Origin: Paracoccus nototheniae
GTDB taxonomy: Bacteria > Pseudomonadota > Alphaproteobacteria > Rhodobacterales > Rhodobacteraceae
Assembly (NCBI RefSeq): GCF_004335005.1
Contig: NZ_RQRT01000039.1
Location: 1-40,003, forward strand
DNA length: 40,003 nt
Direction: 5' to 3'
Below the pieces are notes generated by a model. The model did not search any database and had not been told where the DNA came from. It saw only the letters and a list, made by a program, of their open reading frames with translations. Below, piece by piece: positions 1-7,457 of this stretch (position 1 is its first letter; the number at the start of each line of letters is the position of its first letter). The translations under genes were made by a program, and so were the position numbers.

Positions 1-71
1 CTGCAAAAACTCTTTCCCCTGCCGCAGAATTGGGCAAGAAGGGCTGTCCCCTTGCACAAAGGTCCGCGCCC

Positions 72-1016
72 ATGTCCGATCCCCTTGTCACGACCCGCAG
101 CCTGCCGGGATCGCCCTTTACCCAGGGGCTGATCTGGATGGGTTTCAGCATGATGGCCTTTATCGCCATGTCCGTCGGATCGCGCGAGATGGCCGCGACC
201 CTGTCGATCCGGCAGGTGCTGTTCTTTCGCGCGCTGGTCGGGCTGTTCGTCATTCTGGCGGTCGGCCGCGCGGTTTTTCCCGAGATCCGGCGGATGCAAA
301 AGCTGCCGCTGCATCTGGCCCGCAACGTGGTGCATTTCACCGCGCAGTATTTCTGGACCATCGGCATCGTGCTGCTGCCTCTGGCCTCGGTGTTTGCGCT
401 GGAATTCACCATGCCGATCTGGGTCACGCTGTTCGCCTGGCTGCTGTTGCGCGAAAAGGTCAGCCGTCAGCGGCTGCTGGCGACGGTGGGCGGGTTCATC
501 GGCGTGCTGGTCATCGTGCGGCCCGGCATCGGCATGGTCGATCCGGCGGCGGGGCTGGTGCTGATCGCCGCCGCCGGTTACGGGCTGTCACTGATCATGG
601 TCAAGCGGCTGACGGGGCACTGTTCACCCGGCGCGATCGTGGTCTGGATGATCCTGATCCAGCTGCCTTTGGGCCTGATCGCGGCGCTGACCGACTGGCG
701 GCCCGTCCATGTGACCGACGTGCCGTGGATGCTGGTCGCGGGCATCGGCGCGCTGGCGGCGCATTTCTGTCAGGCGCAGGCGCTGAAACGGCTGGAGGCC
801 TCGGTCGTGATCCCCATCGATTTCCTCCGCGTGCCGATGGCTGCCGTGGTGGGCTTTTATGCCTATGGCGAGGCGATCGATCTGTGGGTGTTTCTGGGCG
901 GCGGCATCATCCTGCTGTCCAACCTGCAGGCGGTGCTGGCCGAACGGCGCGGTCAGATCACCGGCGCGCTGGATACCGAGCCGCTGGTCAAGGCTCAGCC
1001 GCCCCACCGGTCATAG
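72..1016 (+). CDS. DMT-superfamily (EamA) permease
   Basis: A 314-residue, strongly hydrophobic inner-membrane protein with about ten predicted membrane helices, arranged as the two tandem EamA halves typical of drug/metabolite transporters (usual length about 300). Family members export or import small metabolites; the substrate cannot be read from sequence. The ATG at 72 was chosen because an AAAGG lies 9 bases upstream, and the extra N-terminal residues of the longer frame from 30 are charged and unlike the family. Its last 22 bases overlap the convergent end of the RuBisCO-like gene. It may belong to the neighbouring apiose locus as an accessory permease, but the opposite orientation leaves that open. 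Confidence 0.85.
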   Translation: MSDPLVTTRSLPGSPFTQGLIWMGFSMMAFIAMSVGSREMAATLSIRQVLFFRALVGLFVILAVGRAVFPEIRRMQKLPLHLARNVVHFTAQYFWTIGIVLLPLASVFALEFTMPIWVTLFAWLLLREKVSRQRLLATVGGFIGVLVIVRPGIGMVDPAAGLVLIAAAGYGLSLIMVKRLTGHCSPGAIVVWMILIQLPLGLIAALTDWRPVHVTDVPWMLVAGIGALAAHFCQAQALKRLEASVVIPIDFLRVPMAAVVGFYAYGEAIDLWVFLGGGIILLSNLQAVLAERRGQITGALDTEPLVKAQPPHRS

Positions 1017-2248
1017 GCGGCGCGCAGGTCGGGGTCGCGGGCGGTGGCCTGATCGGGGGTCAGCCCCTGACTGGCTGCGGCCCATGCGGCGCGGATGGCG
1101 CGGACGCCCGCGGCGGGCCCGCCCGGATGGCCGTGAATGCCGCCGCCGCCCAGATACATCAGGTCCAGCGTCTGGCCGGTGCGCGCCCATGTCTGAAACG
1201 CCTGCCCGCCCCATTGCCCCGAACAGACCACCGGCAGCGCCCGGTCGGCATGGGAAAAGATCGGCGTCGTGACATCGGCAAAGGATCGCACGAAGCTGTC
1301 GTCGCCTTCCCAGTATTTCGCCGCGATGCCGTTGATCTGGAACTGATCGACGCCCAGCAGGCGCCAGATCTTCTGATAGGGGCGGAAGTCGTATCCCAGA
1401 CCCGGATGGCGAGTCAGGATGTCCCATCCGTTGCGATGCGCATGCAGGCACAGGGCGGATCGTTTGCGCAGAAATGCCATGCCGCCCGCGCCGATCGAAT
1501 TGATATTGATCACCGCCGCATTGCCGCCCTGCGCCACGACATGATCATGATTGCGCATCATCACATCGGGATCGGCGGCCGAGATGCCAAAGGCGTACAT
1601 TACCCGCTTGCCCGTGCGCTGTTCGTGATCGCGGATCACCGGCATGATCGCATCCACCCGCGCGGCCAGCGGCGCATAGGCCGGGTTCATCATTTTTTCA
1701 TCGTCCTTGATGAAATCGACGCCCGCCTCGCACAGCGTCCGCACGACATCCGCCGTCTCATCGGGCGTCAGCCCAAGCGAGGGTTTGATGATCGATGCGA
1801 TGATCGGCCCCTGCGCCACCCCGGTCAGGCGGCGCGAGCCGTCTATGCCGAATTGCGGCCCGGGATGGCAGGCGAAATCGGGCGGCAGGTCCAGATCCAT
1901 GATCCGGATGCCGGTCAGCCCGCGCGCCGCAAAGACCCCGCCAAGCGTGACCGTCATCACCGCCGCCAGATCGGTACCGATGCTGTCTTGCGGATAGGCG
2001 ATGATCGCATCGGCGCGGTGAAAGGGGCCGGGATGGCCCTGCGCTTCGGGCAATGAGGGGCTTGTCAGAGGGTCCAGCATCGTCACCCTCTCGACCCGGG
2101 CGGCGTGGCGGGCGCGCAGGGCATCGGTTTCGCCGGGCAGTTCGGTGAATGTGCCGGTGGACTGGTCTGCGGCGATCTTGTCGGCCATGGCGCGCGGATC
2201 GCCGGCGGTCTCGATGCGATAGGTGACACGGATCATCGGTTGGCTCAT
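995..2248 (-). CDS. RuBisCO-like protein, 3-oxo-isoapionate-4-phosphate decarboxylase or transcarboxylase/hydrolase (OiaC/OiaX type)
   Basis: A 417-residue member of the RuBisCO large-subunit superfamily. The phosphate/enediolate machinery is visible: Lys155 in IIKPSLGL (RuBisCO Lys175), the carbamate/Mg2+ triad Lys181, Asp183 and Glu184 in FIKDDE, His269, and Lys311 (loop 6 Lys334). The residue matching RuBisCO Asn123 is Gly103, so CO2-fixing activity is not expected. In published D-apiose pathways, two RuBisCO-like enzymes act on 3-oxo-isoapionate 4-phosphate: OiaC decarboxylates it to an erythrulose phosphate, and OiaX cleaves it to 3-phosphoglycerate plus glycolate. I cannot tell which this is from motifs. 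It is co-transcribed with the kinase, whose TGA overlaps its ATG (ATGA). The pathway neighbours make the general role fairly secure; the exact product is not. Confidence 0.85.
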   Translation of the reverse strand: MSQPMIRVTYRIETAGDPRAMADKIAADQSTGTFTELPGETDALRARHAARVERVTMLDPLTSPSLPEAQGHPGPFHRADAIIAYPQDSIGTDLAAVMTVTLGGVFAARGLTGIRIMDLDLPPDFACHPGPQFGIDGSRRLTGVAQGPIIASIIKPSLGLTPDETADVVRTLCEAGVDFIKDDEKMMNPAYAPLAARVDAIMPVIRDHEQRTGKRVMYAFGISAADPDVMMRNHDHVVAQGGNAAVININSIGAGGMAFLRKRSALCLHAHRNGWDILTRHPGLGYDFRPYQKIWRLLGVDQFQINGIAAKYWEGDDSFVRSFADVTTPIFSHADRALPVVCSGQWGGQAFQTWARTGQTLDLMYLGGGGIHGHPGGPAAGVRAIRAAWAAASQGLTPDQATARDPDLRAAYDRWGG

Positions 2249-3624
2249 GTCGGGGCTCCTGCCTGTTGGCCGCCGCCGTCGCGGATCCAGCCGAAATAAT
2301 CCTGCGATCCCATCTGGCCGCCCTTCAGCGCGATTTCCAGCCCGTCATGCGGGCCGTCGCCATAGGCCCGGCACAGGGCCGCGCCGGGGATCGTGGGCGC
2401 CAGCGCCGTCAGCGCCTGCACGCCCAGCTGTCCCATCGCATGCCCCGATGTGTCCCCGCCCGAGATCACCGCCCGCTGGATCCCCGATCCGCGCAGGATG
2501 GCGTCAAGGATGCGCCCCAAGGCCTGCCCGATGCGGCGTTGGGCCAGTTCCGGCGCCATGCCGCTGGCCGCCAGCGCCTGCCGGAACAGCGCCACCTGTT
2601 CGCCCTGATGCCCGGCTGCGGAATGGACCAGCGGGCTGCGCCCCGCGCCTGCCACAGCCAGCCCGGCGCGGATCAGGCGGGTTTCCTCGGCCGCCAGCGC
2701 CGCATCGCTGCCGCAGACCGCCCGGGCGTCAAAGGGCAGCAGCGCAAACCCATGCCGCCCCGCCCAATCCAGTTGCGCCGAAGTGACCGGGGACACGGAC
2801 CCCGACACGACCGCGATCCGGTCCACCGCCCCCGCCGATCCGGGGGGTGCCGCCACTGGGATCAACCCCGCCTGCTGCCAATGCCGGACCAGCGCATATT
2901 CGACGCCCTGACTGCCCGCGACCAGCCCCATCCGGGCGCGGTTCTGCCAGATCAGCGCACCTGCCGCTGCCTCGCTGGCAGGCTCCATGCTGTCAATGGA
3001 CAGGATGCGCGCGCCGTGGGCCAGCGCCTGATCCAGCCGGGCCTGCGGGTCCGTCGCCAAAGCCTCCAGATCGATCAGGGCGCCTGGCAGGTCGGTCTGG
3101 CCCGCCAGATGCGCCAGCAGATCGGATTCGGTCATCGGCGTGACGGGGTGATGGGCCATGACCGGATGCCGGTCCAGCCGGAACACGCCCTGCGGCGCCC
3201 CCGCGAACAGATGCCCAAAGGCCTGATAGCGCCGCATCGCCGGGGCCGCCGTCAGCAGGGCCACCGCGTCCGAGGGGCGCACCGTCAGCGCCGCCGCCAG
3301 CGCCGCACCGATGGACCCCGATTGCGGCGCGGAATCGAAGGTCGAGCAGATCTTGTAATGCAACAGCGCCGGGTTCAGCGCCTGCAGCGCCCCGAACAAG
3401 CCCGGCAGATGCGCGGCCATCCAGTCGGGATCCTGCGCCCGCGCCGTGGTGGCGATCCCCACGCCGCGCCGGTCGCCGAACCGCGCCAGCATCGCCGGTG
3501 ACGGGGGGCCGGTGAACAGGACCGACGGGATGCCTGCGAATTCCAGCACCTCCATCACCGCCGCCGATCCGGTGAAATCGTCACCCAGCCATGCGATCCA
3601 TGGCGCCTTGCGGTCATCCGTCAT
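2245..3624 (-). CDS. oiaK: DUF1537-family sugar-acid kinase, 3-oxo-isoapionate kinase type
   Basis: A 459-residue four-carbon/branched acid-sugar kinase. The N-terminal substrate-binding domain has the family GDDFTG motif near residue 15, and the C-terminal nucleotide-binding domain ends with SGGDTSGHAMGQLG. The family phosphorylates tetronates and related acids with ATP. In apiose loci the OiaK member makes 3-oxo-isoapionate 4-phosphate, the substrate of the RuBisCO-like partner. I place the start at 3624 because GGGAGGGG lies directly upstream; an in-frame ATG at 3651 would put that site inside the gene. It overlaps the downstream RuBisCO-like gene by four bases, so the two are probably translationally coupled. 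Assignment among DUF1537 kinases rests on context. Confidence 0.85.
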   Translation of the reverse strand: MTDDRKAPWIAWLGDDFTGSAAVMEVLEFAGIPSVLFTGPPSPAMLARFGDRRGVGIATTARAQDPDWMAAHLPGLFGALQALNPALLHYKICSTFDSAPQSGSIGAALAAALTVRPSDAVALLTAAPAMRRYQAFGHLFAGAPQGVFRLDRHPVMAHHPVTPMTESDLLAHLAGQTDLPGALIDLEALATDPQARLDQALAHGARILSIDSMEPASEAAAGALIWQNRARMGLVAGSQGVEYALVRHWQQAGLIPVAAPPGSAGAVDRIAVVSGSVSPVTSAQLDWAGRHGFALLPFDARAVCGSDAALAAEETRLIRAGLAVAGAGRSPLVHSAAGHQGEQVALFRQALAASGMAPELAQRRIGQALGRILDAILRGSGIQRAVISGGDTSGHAMGQLGVQALTALAPTIPGAALCRAYGDGPHDGLEIALKGGQMGSQDYFGWIRDGGGQQAGAPT

Positions 3625-3645
3625 TCGCCCCCCTCCCATCGCGCT

Positions 3646-3668
3646 TGACATGTTGTCATGATTATCAT
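3646..3668. promoter_or_regulatory. Divergent promoter region with overlapping inverted repeats, candidate operator
   Basis: The 89-base gap between the oiaK and apnO starts holds two overlapping palindromes: TGACA-TGT-TGTCA (3646-3658) and ATGATTATCAT (3658-3668). A TTGACA at 3645-3650 could serve as a rightward -35, although no good -10 follows. Inside lies TTGTCATGAT (3653-3662), which recurs with one change as TTGTCATCAT at 7419-7428 before the dehydrogenase gene. A FadR-type regulator is encoded at the end of the same cluster, so these are natural candidates for its binding sites. The repeats are seen; the role is inference. Confidence 0.4.
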
Positions 3669-3713
3669 CTCATCATACCAGTTAGGCAAGGCGATTCCTG
3701 CGGAGGGGAAAAG

Positions 3714-4544
3714 ATGACCAAGGTGGCGCTGCTGGGGGCAGGGGGAAAAATGGGGGTGCGGCTGGCGACCAATCTGGCCAAATCGGAATTCGACGTCGCC
3801 CATGTCGAGATCGGAGAGGCCGGGCGCGCGCGCCTGAAGGCCGAGGTCGGCGTCGACTGCATCGACCAAGACGCGGCGCTGCAGGGTGCCGATGTGGTCA
3901 TTCTGGCCGTGCCCGATACCGTCATCCGCGCCGTGGCCGCCGAGCTGGTCCCACAGCTGGCACCCGGCACGATGGTCGTGGTGCTGGACGCTGCCGCCCC
4001 TTTCGCGGGCCACCTGCCCGAACGCGCGGATGTGACCTATTTCGTCACCCATCCCTGCCACCCGCCGATCTTCAACGATGAATCCACGCCCGAGGGGCGG
4101 GCCGATCATTTCGGCGGCGTCGCGGCGAAACAGGGCGTCGTCAACGCGCTGATGCAGGGCCCCGAGGATCACTATGATCTGGGCGCCCGCGTCGCGCAGG
4201 CGATCTATGCCCCGGTCGCGCGCAGCCATCGGGTGACCGTCAAGCAGATGGCCATGCTGGAGCCGGGCCTGTCGGAAACCGTCTGCGCGTCGCTTCTGTC
4301 GGTGATGCGCGAGGCGATGGACGAATGCGTCGCGCGCAGCGGCGTCAGCCAAGACTGCGCCCGCGATTTCCTGCTGGGCCATATGAACATTCTGGGCGCC
4401 GTGATCTTCGAGGAACGGCAGGGCGCCTTTTCGGATGCCTGTAACAAGGCGATGGAATTCGGCAAGCCGATGCTGATGCGCGACGACTGGAAACGCGTCT
4501 TTGACTGGGACGAGATCGCCGCCAGCATCGACCGGATCACCTGA
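3714..4544 (+). CDS. apnO: NAD-dependent D-apionate oxidoisomerase-type dehydrogenase
   Basis: A 276-residue protein with an N-terminal Rossmann fold (GAGGKMG at residues 8-14) and a helical C-terminal half, of the broad 6-phosphogluconate-dehydrogenase-like class. In D-apiose pathways ApnO uses NAD to oxidise D-apionate with a carbon-skeleton shift to 3-oxo-isoapionate. The motif THPCHPPIFNDE, about 110-125 residues in, looks like a conserved active-site block. The start at 3714 has GGAGGGG 5 bases upstream and excludes the longer frame that would run across the divergent promoter. It is first in the rightward operon; 62 bases separate it from dctP. The function comes from family resemblance plus a complete set of pathway neighbours. 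Confidence 0.8.
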   Translation: MTKVALLGAGGKMGVRLATNLAKSEFDVAHVEIGEAGRARLKAEVGVDCIDQDAALQGADVVILAVPDTVIRAVAAELVPQLAPGTMVVVLDAAAPFAGHLPERADVTYFVTHPCHPPIFNDESTPEGRADHFGGVAAKQGVVNALMQGPEDHYDLGARVAQAIYAPVARSHRVTVKQMAMLEPGLSETVCASLLSVMREAMDECVARSGVSQDCARDFLLGHMNILGAVIFEERQGAFSDACNKAMEFGKPMLMRDDWKRVFDWDEIAASIDRIT

Positions 4545-4556
4545 CTTCAAGGGCGC

Positions 4557-4575
4557 GCAGGCCGGGGGGGCCTGC
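4557..4575 (+). other. Stem-loop between apnO and dctP
   Basis: A perfect 7-bp inverted repeat, GCAGGCC-ggggg-GGCCTGC, lies in the 62-base gap just before the dctP ribosome site. No T-run follows, so it is more likely an mRNA processing or stability element than a full terminator. Confidence 0.4.
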
Positions 4576-4606
4576 CGCCCGTCATACCATCAAGGGAGGA
4601 GAGACC

Positions 4607-5584
4607 ATGACGAAAATGATCACCGCAGCCTCGGTTCTGGCCATGATGCTGGGGGCGGGACCGGCCCTGGCACAGGCGCAGGTCATGAACCTGGCCTTTA
4701 CGCCGCCCGCCGACAGCCATTACGGCGATGCGGGCCGCGCCTTTGCCGACACCATCGCCGATCTGTCCGACGGCGCGTTCGAGATTTCGCTGCGCCCGGC
4801 AGGCGCCTTGGGTGGCGAACGCGACGTGATCGAGGGGCTGCAGATTGGCACGGTCGAGCTGACGATTTCCTCCACCGGGCCCATCGGCAATTTCGTCCCC
4901 GAGGTCTATGCGCTGGATTTCCCGTTCCTGTTCAACGATTATGACAGCGCGCATCAGGTTCTGGACGGAGAGATCGGGCAGGAGCTGCTGGCCAGCTTTA
5001 CCCCCCATGGCATCGTCGGTCTGGCCTGGGCCGAGAACGGCTTTCGCCACATCACCAATTCGGTCCGCCCGATCCGCGAACCCGCCGACATGGCCGGCCT
5101 GAAGCTGCGCACGATGGAGAACGAGGTGCATATCGCCGCCTTCCGCGCCGCCGGGGCCGCCCCCACGCCGATGAGCTGGACCGAGGTTCTGACATCCCTG
5201 CAGCAGGGCACGATCGACGGGCAGGAAAACCCCATTCCCATCGTGACGGCCAACAACATGTGGGAAATTCAGGACAACATCACCCTGACGGGCCATGTCT
5301 ATTCCCCCGCCGTGGTCGCGATGTCGGGTATCCACTGGGACGGGCTGACCGAGGAGCAGCAGGGCTGGTTCGTCGAGGCCGCCAAGGCCGCCGCCGCCGC
5401 ATCCCGCGCCACGGTCGCGGAAAACGAGACCTCGGGCATCGCGATGATGAAGGCAAACGGTATGGAGGTGGTCGAGGATATCGACAAGGCCGCCTTTGCC
5501 GCCGCCGTCCAGCCCGCCTATGACGAGTTCGCGGATCGCTACGCCCCCGAACTGATCGCCCGCATCCGCGCTGCGCAGGACTGA
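4607..5584 (+). CDS. dctP: TRAP transporter periplasmic solute-binding protein (DctP family)
   Basis: A 325-residue secreted binding protein. A signal peptide occupies about residues 1-22, ending in the ALA-Q cleavage site. The rest shows the DctP-family layout, including PAGALGGERDVIEGLQIGT near the front and the long helix region with QENPIPIV later. It would capture the substrate in the periplasm and deliver it to the DctQM membrane pair. TRAP binding proteins for apiose have been reported, and the catabolic neighbours point to D-apiose, D-apionate or a related acid as ligand; TRAP systems usually bind carboxylates, which favours the acid. GGGAGGAGA lies just upstream of the ATG. A strong stem-loop separates it from dctQ. 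Confidence 0.93.
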   Translation: MTKMITAASVLAMMLGAGPALAQAQVMNLAFTPPADSHYGDAGRAFADTIADLSDGAFEISLRPAGALGGERDVIEGLQIGTVELTISSTGPIGNFVPEVYALDFPFLFNDYDSAHQVLDGEIGQELLASFTPHGIVGLAWAENGFRHITNSVRPIREPADMAGLKLRTMENEVHIAAFRAAGAAPTPMSWTEVLTSLQQGTIDGQENPIPIVTANNMWEIQDNITLTGHVYSPAVVAMSGIHWDGLTEEQQGWFVEAAKAAAAASRATVAENETSGIAMMKANGMEVVEDIDKAAFAAAVQPAYDEFADRYAPELIARIRAAQD

Positions 5585-5597
5585 CCGGACCCGCTGC

Positions 5598-5620
5598 GGC
5601 GGGGCCGCCACGGCCCCGCC
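5598..5620 (+). terminator. Strong stem-loop after dctP, partial terminator or attenuator
   Basis: A perfect 10-bp stem, GGCGGGGCCG / CGGCCCCGCC, with a three-base loop is followed by the T-rich stretch CGTCTTCTTG. It lies 14 bases after the binding-protein stop and before the dctQ ribosome site. Such structures usually let the binding protein be made in excess over the membrane subunits. Confidence 0.65.
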
Positions 5621-5640
5621 CGTCTTCTTGGGAGCAGATC

Positions 5641-6117
5641 ATGAAACATGTCGAGGCTTTGGCCGAGGCCGTCGTCCGGCTGGCCCATAATCTGGCGGCG
5701 CTGTTGCTGGCGGTCGCCACCGGGCTGGTCTTCTTTCAGGTCGTCACGCGGTTCGGTCTGGGACATGCCGCGGGCTGGTCCGAGATTCTGGCCCGCGGGC
5801 TGATCATCTGGTCGACGCTGCTGGTCGCCGCTGCCGGGTTCCGGCTTGGCGCGATGATCCCCATCGATTTCATCCGGGGCCTGCTGCCCGCGCGCGCGCA
5901 GATCTGGGTGATCCGGCTGGTCACGGCTCTGACGCTGGTTCTGCTGGCGGTGCTGATCTGGCAGGGCTGGTCGATGACCCTGCGCGTGCAGGCACAGCGG
6001 GTGGCGATGATGGGCACCTCGATGAGCTGGTTTTACGCGGCCATTCCCATCGGTGCGCTGATGGCCGTACCGGGCGTGCTGTTGCGCCATCTGGATCAGG
6101 AAAGGGGAACCCCGTGA
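5641..6117 (+). CDS. dctQ: TRAP transporter small permease subunit (DctQ family)
   Basis: A 158-residue membrane protein with four predicted helices, the normal size and pattern of DctQ. It forms the small membrane subunit that pairs with DctM and couples import to an ion gradient. GGGAG lies 7-8 bases before the ATG. Its TGA overlaps the GTG start of dctM (GTGA), so the two are translationally coupled as expected for obligate partners. Confidence 0.92.
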   Translation: MKHVEALAEAVVRLAHNLAALLLAVATGLVFFQVVTRFGLGHAAGWSEILARGLIIWSTLLVAAAGFRLGAMIPIDFIRGLLPARAQIWVIRLVTALTLVLLAVLIWQGWSMTLRVQAQRVAMMGTSMSWFYAAIPIGALMAVPGVLLRHLDQERGTP

Positions 6118-7391
6118 ATTCCGCCCTCGCTGCCGGGCTTGTCGCCCTGTTCACGCTGTCGGTGCCGGTGGCGGTGTCCATCGCGCTGGCCTCGATCATC
6201 GCGATCCACTTCTTTTCCAACCTGCCGCTGCTGGTCGTGCCGCAAAAGATGTTCACCGGGCTGGACAGCTTTCCGCTGATGGCGGTGCCGTTCTTCATTC
6301 TGGCGGGCGCGATCATGACGCAGGGCGGTATTTCCGCCCGGCTGGTCGAACTGGTGAAATCGCTGGTGGGCAATGTGCAGGGCGGGCTTGCCAGCTGCTG
6401 CGTGCTGACCTGCATGCTGTTCGCGGCCATTTCCGGATCGTCGGTGGCGACGACTTTTGCGGTCGGATCGATCCTGATCCCGGCGATGCTGAAGCACGGC
6501 TATCCGGTGGGCATGGCGGGGGCCATTCAGGCATCCTCGGCCGAATTGGGGGTGATCATCCCGCCCTCGGTACCGCTGATCCTCTATGCCGTCTCGACCG
6601 AGACGTCGATCACGCGGCTGTTTCTGGCCGGGCTGATGCCGGGCCTGCTGATCGCGGCGGGGCTTGTCGTGATGGTGCAGATCTGGTGCCGGGTGACCGG
6701 TCACGGGCGTCAGGACGGCGCCGGGCGCCAGCCGGTCTGGCCCGCGCTGCGCCGCGCCTTCGGGGCGCTTCTGATGCCGCTGATCATCGTTGGCGGCATC
6801 TATGGCGGGGTCTTTACCCCGACCGAGGCTGCGGCGGTGTCGGTCGTCTATGCGCTGCTGCTGTCGATCTTTGTCTATCGCGAACTGGCATGGTCCGACC
6901 TGCCCGGCATCTTTCGCGCGGCGGCGGTGTCGTCGGGGGCGGTCATGCTGATCATCTCGGCGGCGGCGCTGTTCAGTTTCCTGATCAGCCTGTCGGGCCT
7001 GCCCGGCGCGGTCGGCACCTGGAGCCAGGAGAATTTCGGGTCTGCGCTGACCTTTCTGCTGGGCGTCAACCTGTTGCTGCTGGTGGTGGGGATGTTCATC
7101 GAAACCTCGGCCGCGATCCTTGTGCTGGCGCCGATCCTGACGCCGGTGGCGATCAGCTTTGGCATCGATCCGGTGCATTTCGGGATCGTCATCGTGGTCA
7201 ATCTGGCGCTTGGGATGATCACCCCACCGCTTGGCGTCAACCTGTTCGCCGCCGCCGCCGTGGCGCGAGTGCCGGTGCAGGCGCTGTTCGGGGCGCTGGT
7301 CTGGCCGATCCTTGTCGTGCTGATCGCGCTGGCGATGATCACCTATCTGCCGGTCATCTCGCTTGGGCTGGGCTGGTGGCTGATGCCGTGA
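6114..7391 (+). CDS. dctM: TRAP transporter large permease subunit (DctM family)
   Basis: A 425-residue, very hydrophobic protein with about twelve membrane helices, full length for DctM. Family signatures visible are PFFILAGAIM near the N-terminus, the SGSSVATTFAVG stretch, IPPSVPLILYA and the C-terminal GMITPPLGVNLF. It is the transport channel of the Na+- or H+-driven TRAP importer. The start is GTG, fixed by the four-base overlap with dctQ and AAAGGGG 8 bases upstream. A 66-base gap to the next gene contains a candidate operator. Confidence 0.93.
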   Translation: MNSALAAGLVALFTLSVPVAVSIALASIIAIHFFSNLPLLVVPQKMFTGLDSFPLMAVPFFILAGAIMTQGGISARLVELVKSLVGNVQGGLASCCVLTCMLFAAISGSSVATTFAVGSILIPAMLKHGYPVGMAGAIQASSAELGVIIPPSVPLILYAVSTETSITRLFLAGLMPGLLIAAGLVVMVQIWCRVTGHGRQDGAGRQPVWPALRRAFGALLMPLIIVGGIYGGVFTPTEAAAVSVVYALLLSIFVYRELAWSDLPGIFRAAAVSSGAVMLIISAAALFSFLISLSGLPGAVGTWSQENFGSALTFLLGVNLLLLVVGMFIETSAAILVLAPILTPVAISFGIDPVHFGIVIVVNLALGMITPPLGVNLFAAAAVARVPVQALFGALVWPILVVLIALAMITYLPVISLGLGWWLMP

Positions 7392-7418
7392 CGGGCCTGT
7401 TGGCTTTGGCGGGCGGGC

Positions 7419-7431
7419 TTGTCATCATGAC
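7419..7431 (+). promoter_or_regulatory. Candidate second operator, palindrome before the dehydrogenase gene
   Basis: GTCATCATGAC (7421-7431) is an 11-base perfect palindrome in the short gap after dctM. With the two preceding Ts it reads TTGTCATCAT, matching 9 of 10 bases of TTGTCATGAT in the divergent oiaK/apnO promoter region. It may mark an internal promoter controlled by the cluster's GntR regulator. Confidence 0.3.
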
Positions 7432-7457
7432 CGCGACGCACCGAAGGGGGGAATGAC

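Noticed and set aside
1..71. A longer N-terminus for the first permease, or a gene end at the left edge
   Set aside because: No ribosome site supports a start at 30, and no recognisable coding end is visible in the first 71 bases.
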